Positions 54,861 through 63,910 of a DNA stretch of 64,000 nucleotides are shown in pieces. A model generated the notes under the pieces. The model did not search any database and was not told the DNA's origin. It was given only the letters and a program-made list of their open reading frames with translations. This DNA comes from Xanthobacter dioxanivorans (GTDB lineage Bacteria; Pseudomonadota; Alphaproteobacteria; Rhizobiales; Xanthobacteraceae). Numbering within the stretch: position 1 is the first letter of the stretch; every line of letters begins with the position of its first letter. The DNA lies in NCBI RefSeq assembly GCF_016807805.1, contig NZ_CP063362.1:1849001-1913000 (forward strand). The letters run 5' to 3'. The position numbers were made by a program, and so were the translations under genes.

Positions 54861-55170
54861 TCCGTCTGATTCAACCCCAACCCAATCCTGTCCGTACGGA
54901 CAGGTACCAGCTACCGTTGAGCTTTCCAACCCCGCTGCCAAGCCGGGCCTGGCCTCGAGGACGGGTCGGCGAGCCGGCGCGGACCCGCACGGACGAGACC
55001 CTGTGGACGCGACCCTCAGGCCCTGGCCTCTGGCCGCCCTTGCCTTGCGACGGTGCAGGCGGGGCGTGAGCCAGATCTATTCCCTCGCGCACCACGGTTC
55101 GAGGTGGCGCCGCAAACAAATCAATCCGGCGTCGTGTTGCGGCGGCGCCAAGAACAGGCAGAAATGGCGA
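54861..55170. other. Intergenic region upstream of the gad cluster
   Basis: 310 bases between two minus-strand units. The part near 54861-54910 holds the regulatory palindrome; the rest is GC-rich, with no gene or terminator seen after the acyl-CoA dehydrogenase stop at 55171. Confidence 0.5.
54887..54904. promoter_or_regulatory. Perfect 18-bp palindrome, probable operator of the gad cluster
   Basis: CCTGTCCGTACGGACAGG is fully self-complementary and lies 26 bases before the start of the fused ytcA-like gene, the first gene of the gad unit. Its form (TGTCCGTACGGACA core) is that of TetR-family operators. It differs from the operator before the local tetR, so another regulator is expected. 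Confidence 0.75.
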
Positions 55171-56313
55171 TTATTCCGCCAGTTCCCGGGCGATGATGAG
55201 GCGCTGGATCTCGCTGGTGCCCTCGACGATCTGGAGCACCTTGGCCTCGCCCAGGAGGCCAGAGACGTCGAACTCCTCGAAGACGCCGTAACCGCCGTGC
55301 ACCTGGACCGCGAGATCCGCGATCTCCCCTGCCATCTCGCTGGCGAACAGCTTCGCCATCGAAGTCTCGGTGCGGAAGGGCCGGCCCGCATCGGCGATGG
55401 CCGAGGCGTTGCGGACCATCAGTTCCGCGGCATGGATCTTGGTGAGCGCGTCGGCCAGGGGGAAGGCGAGGCCCTGGTTCGAGAGGATGGGCGCGCCACC
55501 CACCTTGCGCTGCGCGGCATAGGTGCGGGCGAGGTCCACCGCCTTGCGCGACAGGCCGAGGGCGGCGGCCGCCACCAGGATGCGGCCGATGGAGAGCGTG
55601 GTGAGGATCTGCTTGAGCCCGTCGCCCCGATTGCCCACCATGTTGGCCCTGGGGACACGGCATTCGTCGAAATAGAGCTCGACGGAATCAGCGATGCGCC
55701 AGCCCACCTTGCGTCCTGCCTTGCCCACCCGGAAGCCCGGCGTACCCACGGGCACCACGAAGGTGGAGAGCCCTTTGGCGCCCTTGTCGGGATCCGTCGT
55801 CGCGATGACCGTGGACAGGCCGTGCAGCGGCGTGCCCGCATTGGTGGAGAAGATCTTCGATCCGGTGATGACGAAATCATCGCCGTCCTCCACCGCGCGG
55901 GTGCGGGTGGCGGCGACGTCCGATCCGCCGTGGGGCTCGGAAACGCCGAAGGAGGCGAGGGTCTCGCCCCGGCACAGCGGCCCGAGCCATCTGGCTTTCA
56001 GCTCCGGCGAGCCGTAGCGGGCGATCACCGTCATGGGTGCGCTGTTGCACAGATAGATGGCGGCAAAGCCCGGCTCCACCCGTGCCAGCGTCTCCGCGAC
56101 GATGGCGGCGCCCTTCGTGCCCAGGCCGCCGCCATCATGGTCCGGGTCGTAGGCGGTGCCCATGAAGCCCAGGGCCAGGAAGGCCTTGACCAGCTCGGTG
56201 GGAAACTCGTGGCGGTCGACGAACGGCTTGATGCGCGGTGCCAGCTCCTGCCGGGCGAACGCCTCAAGGCTCGATTTCAACAGGGTCTCGTCGTCGGTCA
56301 GATCGAGCAGCAT
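55171..56313 (-). CDS. Acyl-CoA dehydrogenase
   Basis: A 380-residue FAD enzyme that introduces a 2,3 double bond in an acyl-CoA. FAD/substrate motifs are SFGVSEPHGGSDVAATRTRA, ITGSKIFSTNA and VQVHGGYGVFEEFDVSGLLGEAKVLQIVEGTSEIQRL, with the catalytic glutamate in VEGTSEIQ. GAGAGGA precedes the start. It is the last gene of the minus-strand TRAP/CoA operon, 103 bases after dctM. The family includes isovaleryl-, glutaryl- and aryl-propionyl-CoA enzymes; substrate here is unknown. Confidence 0.93.
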   Translation of the reverse strand: MLLDLTDDETLLKSSLEAFARQELAPRIKPFVDRHEFPTELVKAFLALGFMGTAYDPDHDGGGLGTKGAAIVAETLARVEPGFAAIYLCNSAPMTVIARYGSPELKARWLGPLCRGETLASFGVSEPHGGSDVAATRTRAVEDGDDFVITGSKIFSTNAGTPLHGLSTVIATTDPDKGAKGLSTFVVPVGTPGFRVGKAGRKVGWRIADSVELYFDECRVPRANMVGNRGDGLKQILTTLSIGRILVAAAALGLSRKAVDLARTYAAQRKVGGAPILSNQGLAFPLADALTKIHAAELMVRNASAIADAGRPFRTETSMAKLFASEMAGEIADLAVQVHGGYGVFEEFDVSGLLGEAKVLQIVEGTSEIQRLIIARELAE

Positions 56314-56416
56314 GGCATCCTCTCAAGGAAAATCAGCGTTGCATGTCGCAAGGGGAGGCGGCGCACCGCCCGGCGGGCCGCCTCTGCGCGGACGGGCGCG
56401 CTTTCCCATGGCGTCC

Positions 56417-57730
56417 TCACTGGGTATGAGCGGGGAGCCACATGGCGATCTGGGGGAAGGCGATTACCGTCGCGAGCGCCACGAGCTGAAGGATGATGAA
56501 GGGCCACACTCCGGCGAAGATGTCGCTCAGCGACACCTCCGGCGGCGCCACCCCCTTCAGGTAGAAGGCGGCGGGGCCGAAGGGCGGCGACAGGTATGAG
56601 ATCTGCATGTTCATGCAGAACAGGATGCCGAACCACACCGGATCGTAGCCGAGGCTTTTGATGATCGGCACGAAGATCGGCATGGTGAGCAGCGCGATGC
56701 CGATCCAGTCGATGAAGCAGCCGAGCACGATGAGGATGCCCATCATGAGCAGCAGCGTGCCGAGCGGACCGAAGCCGAGGTCGAGGATCTCGGCCCGCAG
56801 GAAGTCCGTGCCGCCGGCGAGCGTATAGATCCCCACCAAGGCCGAGGCGCCGAAAAAGATCCATGTGACCATGGCCACTGTTCGTCCGGTCTGGATCACC
56901 GAATGGCGCAGGTTCTCGAAGGTGAACTGGCCGTTGAGCACCAGGATGACCAGGGCGCCCAGCGTGCCGAGCGCGCCCACCTCCGTGGGGGTGGCGATGC
57001 CGGTGTAGAAGCAGGTCATCACGAAGCCGATAAGCACCGCGGGGGCGATGAGCTGGCGCATCTCGGCCATGCGCTGCGAAAGCGGCACGGCGTATTCGCT
57101 CGGGTCCGGCGGCGGGGCGAGGTCCGGCCGGCTCCAGCAGATGAAGACGGCGAACCCGGCGTAGAGGATTGCCAGCAGCAAGCCGGGGCCGATGGCCGCC
57201 ATGAAGAGGTTGCCGATGGAGACCTGCGCCACCAGGCCGTAGACGATGAGCACCACGGAAGGCGGGATCATGGTTCCAAGCGAGCCGCCGGCGCAGATCA
57301 CCCCGCTGACGAGGCGCTTGTCGTAGCCGCGCCGGAGCATGGCGGGCAGGCAGACGAGGCCGAGGGTGACGATCTCCGCCCCGATCACGCCCACCATGGC
57401 GGCCATGATGGTGGAGGCGGCGATGGTCGCGACCGCGAGGCCTCCGGGAATGCGCCCCACCAGCAGGTGGAGCGATCGGAACATGCCCTCCACGAGGCCG
57501 CTGCGCTCCAGGATGCAGCCCATGAGGACGAAGAGCGGCACCGAGATGAGCGCGTAATTGTTCATCAGCGTGTAGATGCGGCTGACGATGAGGAAGAAGC
57601 TGTCGGCGCCGAAGAGGATGAAGCCGAACACACCGGCTGTGAACGCGGTGACGAAGGCGAGGGGCAGCCCGATGACCATCAGGCCGACCATGAGGACCAC
57701 GATCAGCAGCGTACCGTATTCGATAGACAT
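56417..57730 (-). CDS. dctM: TRAP transporter large permease (DctM)
   Basis: A 437-residue inner-membrane protein with about twelve helices. It begins MSIEYGTLLIVVLMVGLMVIGLPLAFV; the family motif is seen in VGVIGAEIVTLGLVCLPAMLRRGYDKRLVSGVICAGGSLGTMIPPSVVLIVYG. It transports an organic anion with sodium, together with DctQ and the binding protein DctP encoded upstream. The start has AGGAGA and lies 34 bases after dctQ. Confidence 0.94.
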   Translation of the reverse strand: MSIEYGTLLIVVLMVGLMVIGLPLAFVTAFTAGVFGFILFGADSFFLIVSRIYTLMNNYALISVPLFVLMGCILERSGLVEGMFRSLHLLVGRIPGGLAVATIAASTIMAAMVGVIGAEIVTLGLVCLPAMLRRGYDKRLVSGVICAGGSLGTMIPPSVVLIVYGLVAQVSIGNLFMAAIGPGLLLAILYAGFAVFICWSRPDLAPPPDPSEYAVPLSQRMAEMRQLIAPAVLIGFVMTCFYTGIATPTEVGALGTLGALVILVLNGQFTFENLRHSVIQTGRTVAMVTWIFFGASALVGIYTLAGGTDFLRAEILDLGFGPLGTLLLMMGILIVLGCFIDWIGIALLTMPIFVPIIKSLGYDPVWFGILFCMNMQISYLSPPFGPAAFYLKGVAPPEVSLSDIFAGVWPFIILQLVALATVIAFPQIAMWLPAHTQ

Positions 57731-57764
57731 GGTGTCTCCTGTGCCAGTCGGAGGCGGACGCGGC

Positions 57765-58286
57765 TCAATCGAGCGGTCGGGAGGAGGCGTCGGCAGTCTC
57801 GGCGGGTGGCCCGGCCTGTCCGCGCAGGCGGCGGACGAGAAGGACGACGGCCTGCCCGAGCATGAGGGCGGCCCCGATGGGAATGGCGAGCTTCATGATC
57901 ACCGGCGTGGGCGCGTTCCAGGCCGTGCCCGTGGTCTCGAAATCCTGCACTGACGGGACCGCCTGGATGATGCCGAACCAGATCAGCGCGACGAGCACCG
58001 CGATGATGATGAGATCGGAGGCGACATCCGAATACGCCCGCGCCCGCGCCGGCAGGAGGTTGTAGATGACGTCGATCCGCACATGATCGCCCCGCTGAAG
58101 CGCGCCGGCGCCGGAGAGCATGTAATGGACGCCGGCGAGCGCGATCGCGAGGTCGGCGCCCCAGACGGTGGGCGCATGGAAGATGTAGCGGGCCGCCACG
58201 TCGTAGGTCGTGATCAGAAAAATGGCGAAGTAGATCCAGGCGATGGTGTCGCTGAAGGCGGCGATCGCGCGGTCGAACAGCTTCAT
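57765..58286 (-). CDS. dctQ: TRAP transporter small permease (DctQ)
   Basis: A 173-residue protein with four helices, the normal size and form for DctQ. Visible features are the first helix (IAWIYFAIFLITTYDVAARYIF), the loop PTVWGADLAI and the basic/charged RGDHVRIDV segment typical of the family. It stabilises DctM. GGAAGGAAA precedes the start. Its C-terminal tail is Pro/Ala-rich and hydrophilic. Confidence 0.92.
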   Translation of the reverse strand: MKLFDRAIAAFSDTIAWIYFAIFLITTYDVAARYIFHAPTVWGADLAIALAGVHYMLSGAGALQRGDHVRIDVIYNLLPARARAYSDVASDLIIIAVLVALIWFGIIQAVPSVQDFETTGTAWNAPTPVIMKLAIPIGAALMLGQAVVLLVRRLRGQAGPPAETADASSRPLD

Positions 58287-58342
58287 GGCGCTTTTCCTTC
58301 CCAGAGCCGGGCGCAGGATGTCCCACGCCCGGAGCGGCCTGC

Positions 58343-59371
58343 TCAGCCCATCAGGCCGCGGCTCTTGAGATAGGCCATCTGGCCTTCGATCGCTTTTCGG
58401 CAGAGATCGTTCTTCTTTGCGTAGTCTGCCCAGACCTGCGCCGCGACATCGCGGAACTTCCGGCGCGAATCCGGGCTCCAGGAAATCAGCTCCACCTTGT
58501 TTTCCGCCAGCGCCACCGCGGTCGAGGCATCCTGCCGGCCGACGGACTGGATCATGTCGCGGCAGAAGTCGCGTACGGCGGTGGCGAGGATGGCCTTGAG
58601 GTCCGGGCTGAGCGCGTCCCAGCGCTCCTGGTTCACCGAGACATCGCCCACCGGCATGGAATGGAAGCCGGGGAAGAGCGCGTACTTGGCCTTTTCGTGC
58701 AGGCCGATCTCTGCATTCATGCCGAGGGTGCCCCAGTCGGCGGCCTCGATCACGCCGCGGTCGAGGCCGCTGAACACCTCGGTTCCGGGCAGGTTCACGG
58801 CCACCACGCCGAACTTGGCGAAGATGTCCGCCGACATGCCCTGGGGGAGCCGCATCTTCAGGCCCTTGAGGTCATCTGGGCTGCGCACCGGCCGGTTCAC
58901 CGGGATGGATTCCATGCCCCACCAGGCGACGCCGATGGGATAGATCTTCAACGGCTTGTAGGTCTCGCGCAGCAGGTCGAGCCCGCCGTAATTCTCGAAA
59001 TAGTCCTGGGCCTGGTAAGGCGTGTCGTAGGCGCCGTTGAGGTCGCCGAGGACGCCGAAGGCCGGATTGCGCCCGGTCCAGTAGACGGTGGCCGGATGGT
59101 GCCCGTCCAGCAGGCCCCGGCTGACGGCGTCGAGCGTCTCCAGCGTGCCGACGACGGCGCCGGCGGCGAGCGGCGTGATCTGCACGCGGCCTTCCGTCAT
59201 CGCCTTCACGTTCTCGCAGAACCGCTCGAAGGCCTGCTGGTTGACGGTGCCGGCCTGCCAGAGGGTCTGGATGCGCCAGCGATGGGTTTTCTGGGCGATG
59301 GCGGGAGCCGAAAGCCCGCCGGCCACCGCAAGTCCGGCGCCGGCGGCGAGCATGTTGCGTCGTGTTACCAC
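58343..59371 (-). CDS. dctP: TRAP transporter substrate-binding protein (DctP)
   Basis: A 342-residue periplasmic protein. The GTG start at 59371 has GGGAGGA upstream and opens a twin-arginine-type leader (TRRNMLAAGAGLAVAGGLSAPAIAQ). The mature part contains the family's arginine-bearing helix region (LKGLKMRLPQGMSADIFAKFGVVAVNLPGTEVFSGLDRGVIEAADW) in which the arginine pairs with the substrate carboxylate. It resembles the branch for 2-oxo acids or aromatic acids (mannitol/chloroaromatic type by style). An ATG 14 codons further up is possible but gives a worse leader. Confidence 0.9.
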   Translation of the reverse strand: MVTRRNMLAAGAGLAVAGGLSAPAIAQKTHRWRIQTLWQAGTVNQQAFERFCENVKAMTEGRVQITPLAAGAVVGTLETLDAVSRGLLDGHHPATVYWTGRNPAFGVLGDLNGAYDTPYQAQDYFENYGGLDLLRETYKPLKIYPIGVAWWGMESIPVNRPVRSPDDLKGLKMRLPQGMSADIFAKFGVVAVNLPGTEVFSGLDRGVIEAADWGTLGMNAEIGLHEKAKYALFPGFHSMPVGDVSVNQERWDALSPDLKAILATAVRDFCRDMIQSVGRQDASTAVALAENKVELISWSPDSRRKFRDVAAQVWADYAKKNDLCRKAIEGQMAYLKSRGLMG

Positions 59372-59421
59372 GTCTTGGTTCCTCCCAATTTGCCCCGTTG
59401 GTCGGGGACTCACGGAATTGT

Positions 59422-61008
59422 TCAGGCGAACAGCGAAGGATCCATGCGCGGCAGGGGATCGAGGATCCGCACCGGCGCGAACGCCATCAGGTCCAGGATG
59501 TCCCGGCGGACGTCGACGCCCTCGGCCACTTCCGCGAGGACGAGGCCGTCCGCCTCCACGCGGAATACCGCGCGCTCGGTGACGATGAGCGCCTCCTGCC
59601 CGCGCTCGCGCACGCCCTCGCGCACCCGGTAGGTGATGCTGTCGGCGTTGCGCACGAACTTGGACACCTTGCCTTCCTGGGCGATGCCCAGCCGGCCGCC
59701 CTCGAACCCGCAGGCGAGGCCGGCGGTGGTGAAGGTGCCGGTGAAGACGAGGCGCCTTGCGTTGGTGGCGATGTCGATGAAGCCGCCGGCGCCGGGATTG
59801 GCCACGCCGAACTTGCTCACGTTCACATTGCCCTCCTCATCGAACTGGGCGAAGGCGAGGGCCGCGAACGGGCACAGGCCACCATCGATGAAGTCGAACT
59901 GGGACGCCCCGTCGAGCAGCGCCTCCGGATTCCAGTTGGCGGAGAACTGCCAGCCGCTCATCACGAAGCCGCCGAACGGGCCGTGCTCGGTGGTGAAGAG
60001 GTAGTCGTAGAGCTTGTCGCCCGCCAGCAGACCGTCCTCGGCCATCACCTGCGGCGCGTCGGCGGAAGCGCCGAAGCCGAAGATGGAGACTTCGCCCGGC
60101 CGCACCTCCCGGGCCGCCCGGCGGGCGATCACCTTGTCCGCCGAGAGGGGCAGCGGCGGCAGGTTCATCTCGTGGCTCGCCGCGCCCAGATAGCCCGGGT
60201 CATAGGCCACGCCCGTGCTCATCACCATGTCGGGGTCGAGCACCACCGCGTCCACCAGCACCCCCGGCACCCGCACGGAGGCCACTGGCCGCGAATGGCG
60301 GGGCACGATGCGGCGCACCTGGGCGATCACCTTGCCGCCGCAGGCCTTGACCGCGAGGGCGATCTGCAGGCTGCTCGACGTGAGCGGCTCGTCCTCCCAG
60401 GACAGGTTGCCGAACTCGTCCGAGGAGGCGGCGCGGATGATGCCCACGTTGAGCGGCCAGGAGGGGTAGAAGAGATACTCCTCGCCCCGGAACTGCGTCA
60501 CCTCCACCAGGTCGTCGGCGCAGCGTTCGGTGAACTTCCCGCCGCCGAGGCGCGGGTCGATATAGGTGCGAAGGCCGATCTTGGTGAGGTAGCCGGGCGA
60601 GTGGCGGGCCACTTCGCGCAGCCAGTGCATGGTGGCGCCGATGGGCCAGGAATAGGCCTCCACCTTGTTGCCGCGGATGAGCCCCATGAGCGCCGGCCGC
60701 TCGCCCGTCCTCGGGTTGAGCGGATTGATGTAGGAGCCGGAGACGATGCGCTTCATGAGGCCTTCGCGGGCCACGTGATCCATGCCCCGGATGTCCACCG
60801 CGTCGCCGGTGCCGACCGGGAAATAGAAGGTGAGGCCGCGCGGTGTCCCGGAGGCCGAGAAGCGATCGCCCACCGCCTTGAGCACCCGGTCCGGCGTGAT
60901 CCAGCCGATCACGCCGACGCAGGCCACCGCATCCCCGTCGCGGATGAGGCTCGCCGCCTCGTCCGCAGAAACCACCTTGCTCTTCCGGAGGGAAACGGGG
61001 GCGTTCAT
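59422..61008 (-). CDS. Acyl-CoA:carboxylate CoA-transferase (propionate/acetate CoA-transferase type)
   Basis: A 528-residue class I CoA-transferase with alpha and beta parts fused. N-terminal segment: KVVSADEAASLIRDGDAVACVGVIGWITPD; catalytic glutamate likely in LFTTEHGPFGG; CoA-binding glycines in NPGAGGFIDIATNARRLVFTGTF. It activates an organic acid by moving CoA from a donor such as acetyl-CoA, a natural first step for the acid taken up by the adjacent TRAP system. Its start overlaps the enoyl-CoA hydratase stop (ATGA); the frame open beyond is ignored. Confidence 0.92.
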   Translation of the reverse strand: MNAPVSLRKSKVVSADEAASLIRDGDAVACVGVIGWITPDRVLKAVGDRFSASGTPRGLTFYFPVGTGDAVDIRGMDHVAREGLMKRIVSGSYINPLNPRTGERPALMGLIRGNKVEAYSWPIGATMHWLREVARHSPGYLTKIGLRTYIDPRLGGGKFTERCADDLVEVTQFRGEEYLFYPSWPLNVGIIRAASSDEFGNLSWEDEPLTSSSLQIALAVKACGGKVIAQVRRIVPRHSRPVASVRVPGVLVDAVVLDPDMVMSTGVAYDPGYLGAASHEMNLPPLPLSADKVIARRAAREVRPGEVSIFGFGASADAPQVMAEDGLLAGDKLYDYLFTTEHGPFGGFVMSGWQFSANWNPEALLDGASQFDFIDGGLCPFAALAFAQFDEEGNVNVSKFGVANPGAGGFIDIATNARRLVFTGTFTTAGLACGFEGGRLGIAQEGKVSKFVRNADSITYRVREGVRERGQEALIVTERAVFRVEADGLVLAEVAEGVDVRRDILDLMAFAPVRILDPLPRMDPSLFA

Positions 61009-61742
61009 GCGCGCATTCCGAAGCGTTGAAAGGTGGCGGTGGCTGCGGCGCCGCGGCAATCTTCGGCGAACAGGCGGTTCGCCTCCATGTCGTCGGCCTC
61101 GCCCGCGCCCATGATCTGCCGCGCGAAGAAGCGCTTGGTGGAGGCCACCGCCTCCGCCGGGAGCTTCGCGAGCGCCTCGGCCTCGGCCATGGCCGCGTCG
61201 AGGGCGTGCTCCGCCAGGGTGTCCGCCACGCCGAGGCGCACCGCCTCCAGCCCGTCGATGGGCCGAGCGCCCCAGGTGAGGCGGCGGGCCGCGACCGGGC
61301 CGCAGCGGGCGGAAAGCACCGTGAGGCCCCATGGCGGAATCCAGCCGTTCGTCACTTCCGGCAGGTGCCAGCGCGTCGCCGCCTCGCTGATCACCACATC
61401 GCAGGAGGCCGCCAGGATGAAGCCGCCGCCCAGGGCGAAGCCGGACACCGCGGCCACCACGGGCTTCGACATGAAGGAGAGCGCGCGGGCGAAGGCCGCC
61501 GTCTCCGCCTCGTGCTCGGCCATGCCGTCCCGGTCGAGGGTGGCGAGCTCCTTGAGGTCCGAGCCCGCGCAGAAGCCCGGCGGCGTGCCCGACAGAACGA
61601 CGGCCGCCACGTCCGGATCGCTGTCGAGGGCCATGAAGCGGACCCGCATGGCGGCGACGGTAGCGTGGTCGAGGGCGTTGCGCCGGCGGGGCCTGTCGAT
61701 CTCGATGACGCAGACCGACCCGCGGCGATCCTCCTTGATCAT
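61005..61742 (-). CDS. Enoyl-CoA hydratase/isomerase family protein
   Basis: A 245-residue crotonase. Oxyanion-hole segments are FCAGSDLKELA and VSGFALGGGFILAASCDVVI; the glutamate in HLPEVTNGWIPPWG replaces one of the two typical catalytic acids. AGGGAG precedes the start. It overlaps the CoA-transferase gene and follows the flavoprotein gene by 24 bases, so all are translated from one message. It may hydrate, isomerise or decarboxylate the CoA-ester formed. Confidence 0.92.
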   Translation of the reverse strand: MIKEDRRGSVCVIEIDRPRRRNALDHATVAAMRVRFMALDSDPDVAAVVLSGTPPGFCAGSDLKELATLDRDGMAEHEAETAAFARALSFMSKPVVAAVSGFALGGGFILAASCDVVISEAATRWHLPEVTNGWIPPWGLTVLSARCGPVAARRLTWGARPIDGLEAVRLGVADTLAEHALDAAMAEAEALAKLPAEAVASTKRFFARQIMGAGEADDMEANRLFAEDCRGAAATATFQRFGMRA

Positions 61743-61766
61743 GGAATGCTCCCTTTCAGAAATCCG

Positions 61767-63113
61767 TCAGTCGAGCCGCGCGCCATCGCGGTTCAGCACC
61801 TGGCGCAGGTCGCGCCCGTCGATGTCGCGGGGGGCCACGCTTTCCCTCACGGCGAGGGCGGCGGCATGGCCGATGGCGTGGCCGTAGGAGAAGCACTGGG
61901 CGGTGACGCGGGCGGAGGCGAGGGCCTCGTGCTCGGCCGAAAGGCAGCGGCCGGTGACGAGGAGACCTTCTCCGCTCTCGGGCACGAAACAGCCGTAGGG
62001 CACCTCGTAGACATCCTCCAGGAGCCATTCGAGCCTGGGCTTTGCGCCCGAATGCAGCTCGATGGGCCAGGGCGAGCGGGCGATGCCGTCGGCGAACTTG
62101 CGTCCCTCCAGGACGTCCGCATTGGCGAGGCGGCGCGTGCCGACGATCTGCCGGGTCTGGCGCACGCCCACCTGGACGCCGGTGTCGTTGACGAAGGCCT
62201 GCGCGCAGCCGGCCACGTGGTTCTGCAGGAAGCGCTCATACTGGCGCACCTGCTTGCGGCCCTCGATTTCCGCCTCGGTGAGGTCCGCGACGACGAGCGG
62301 ATTGAGTTCGCGCCCGTCGCGCCCGACGACCCGCGTGACATTGCACAGGATCTCGTTGGGCCGCGGCGTGGGGAAGAGAAAGATCTTCGAGCGGGGGAGC
62401 ACGTATTCCCCCTGCGCGTGGAGCTTGGCGATGAGGTCGCCGACATGGGGGCCGAGGATGGAATCCTCCCCTTCCACCTGCCTCAGGTGGTCCACGTCGG
62501 CGCCCATCATGCGGAAGATCATGGTGGGGTTCTGCACCCGGCCCCCGTCGCCGACGGTGCAGGCGAGGCCCGCCATGGCGGCAACGTCCGCGTCCCCCGA
62601 GGCGTCGATGACGATCCGTCCGCGCGCCGCGAGCGGCCCCTGCTTGGTGTAGCCGCAGACGCCCTCGACACGGCCATCCGCGGTCAGCACCTGCGTGACC
62701 ACCGTGTGGTAGAGCACGCTGACGCCCGCATCGGCGAGAAGGTCGTCCGCCGTCTCGCGCCAGGCGAGGGGATCGTGCACGCGGGTGAAGGTCTTGCCGT
62801 AGCGCACCGGCCCGGTGATCCCGCCGCGCGCCTCCATGCGGGCGATGAAATCATCCAGGAAGCCGAAGACCGTCTGCACCGGCGGACGGGACGGGTCGTC
62901 GGAAGCCTCGTACATGCCGCACACGGTCCCGGAGAGGCCGGCGACCGCCGCCCCGCCGCAGAAGCCGTAGCGTTCGAGCAGCGTGACCTTGAGCCCCTGG
63001 CGCGCGGCGGTGACCGCTGCGGCAAGGCCGGCGGCCCCGCCCCCGACCACCAGCACGTCGCACGCAAGATCCAGGGGAGGCCGGTCATCCCGTCCCTGCC
63101 ATCCTTGTTCCAC
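61767..63113 (-). CDS. FAD-dependent oxidoreductase (FAD_oxidored family)
   Basis: A 448-residue flavoprotein. The FAD-binding motif is LVVGGGAAGLAAAVTAARQGLKVTLLER (about 21-48), followed by FCGGAAVAGLSGTVCG and, near the middle, VIDASGDADVAAMAG. The C-terminal part has GLLVTGRCLSAEHEALASARV and GHAIGHAAALAV. Members oxidise or reduce unknown substrates and are often found with carboxylate catabolism. The start is GTG with GGAG upstream, just after a perfect palindrome. It is the first gene of the seven-gene operon. Confidence 0.85.
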   Translation of the reverse strand: MEQGWQGRDDRPPLDLACDVLVVGGGAAGLAAAVTAARQGLKVTLLERYGFCGGAAVAGLSGTVCGMYEASDDPSRPPVQTVFGFLDDFIARMEARGGITGPVRYGKTFTRVHDPLAWRETADDLLADAGVSVLYHTVVTQVLTADGRVEGVCGYTKQGPLAARGRIVIDASGDADVAAMAGLACTVGDGGRVQNPTMIFRMMGADVDHLRQVEGEDSILGPHVGDLIAKLHAQGEYVLPRSKIFLFPTPRPNEILCNVTRVVGRDGRELNPLVVADLTEAEIEGRKQVRQYERFLQNHVAGCAQAFVNDTGVQVGVRQTRQIVGTRRLANADVLEGRKFADGIARSPWPIELHSGAKPRLEWLLEDVYEVPYGCFVPESGEGLLVTGRCLSAEHEALASARVTAQCFSYGHAIGHAAALAVRESVAPRDIDGRDLRQVLNRDGARLD

Positions 63114-63126
63114 GGCGCCTCACTCC

Positions 63127-63156
63127 GATATTTTTGTAATATATCGCAAAAATATC
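63127..63156. promoter_or_regulatory. Operator/promoter of the TRAP/CoA operon
   Basis: Perfect inverted repeat: GATATTTTTG (63127-63136), ten-base spacer, CAAAAATATC (63147-63156), in a very AT-rich stretch 14 bases before the GTG of the first operon gene. Most likely it is bound by the adjacent GntR protein and overlaps the promoter on the minus strand. Confidence 0.75.
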
Positions 63157-63232
63157 CAAAAGGAGGGCGGCGTCAAGGGGGCCGGGGAGGCGCCTTGGAA
63201 AATGCCGATAGATTACTGATTTATCTTATGTA

Positions 63233-63910
63233 TCAGCGCTCGCGCTCGACGATCCGGCGGGTGAGCTGCTCGGCGTAGTCGATCATGCGCTTGACCGCTT
63301 TCGCGGTCGCGGCCTCGTCGCCGCTCGCCACCGCGCGCAAAAGCGCGGCGTGAACCGCCGTGACCTCGGGCAGGTCCTCGAGGTCGGGGTGGTAACGGAA
63401 ATAGAAGCGGCGGGTGAGGAGGTGGAGCGGCTCGAGCGCGGCGGCGGCGAAGGGGTTGCCGGCAATTTCGGCAAGCCGCTCCTTGTAGATGAACTGCTTG
63501 CTCAGGAATCCCTTGATCTGATGCGTCTGCCCGATTTCCTCGAGCTCGTCCGCAAGCTGCCGCAGCTCGCGCTTGTCGGAGGCGAGCACGCGCCGCGCCG
63601 CCCGGACCGCCACCAGCCGCTCCAGCTCGCGGCGGGTCTCGATCACCAGCAGCTGGGTCTGCAGGTCGATGGGCGAGATAACGATGCCGTGCCCGCGCAC
63701 GATCTTCACCACATGCCCCACGGCGAGCCGCTGGAGCGCCTCGCGGACCGGCGTCCGGCCAATGGCCACCGCCTCCGCAATGGCGGCCTCCGACCAGGTG
63801 CTGCCGGGGGCGAAGGCCAGGGTCACGATGCGTTCCTCGATCGCTCGAAAGGCCTCCGACGACAGAGATTCCGCAGACTTGGTATCAAGAGCCTTGACTG
63901 GCTGTGTCAC
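63233..63910 (-). CDS. GntR-family regulator (FCD type)
   Basis: A protein of about 225 residues. The N-terminal winged helix has AFRAIEERIVTLAFAPGSTWSEAAIAEAVAIGRTPVREALQRLAVGHVV; the FCD domain shows ETRRELERLVAVRAARR, FIYKERLAEIAGNPF, VTAVHAALLRAV and KRMIDYAEQL, with the metal-site pattern of FadR-C domains, though the first acidic residue is unclear. The start is GTG 63910 with AAGGA upstream; GTG 63931 is an alternative. It lies 119 bases upstream of the TRAP/CoA operon on the same strand and presumably controls it. Confidence 0.9.
   Translation of the reverse strand: MTQPVKALDTKSAESLSSEAFRAIEERIVTLAFAPGSTWSEAAIAEAVAIGRTPVREALQRLAVGHVVKIVRGHGIVISPIDLQTQLLVIETRRELERLVAVRAARRVLASDKRELRQLADELEEIGQTHQIKGFLSKQFIYKERLAEIAGNPFAAAALEPLHLLTRRFYFRYHPDLEDLPEVTAVHAALLRAVASGDEAATAKAVKRMIDYAEQLTRRIVERER

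Noticed and set aside
61026..63278. Open frame of 750 codons on the plus strand opposite the hydratase and flavoprotein genes.
   Set aside because: Mirror of two clear enzyme genes; crosses the operator region as well.
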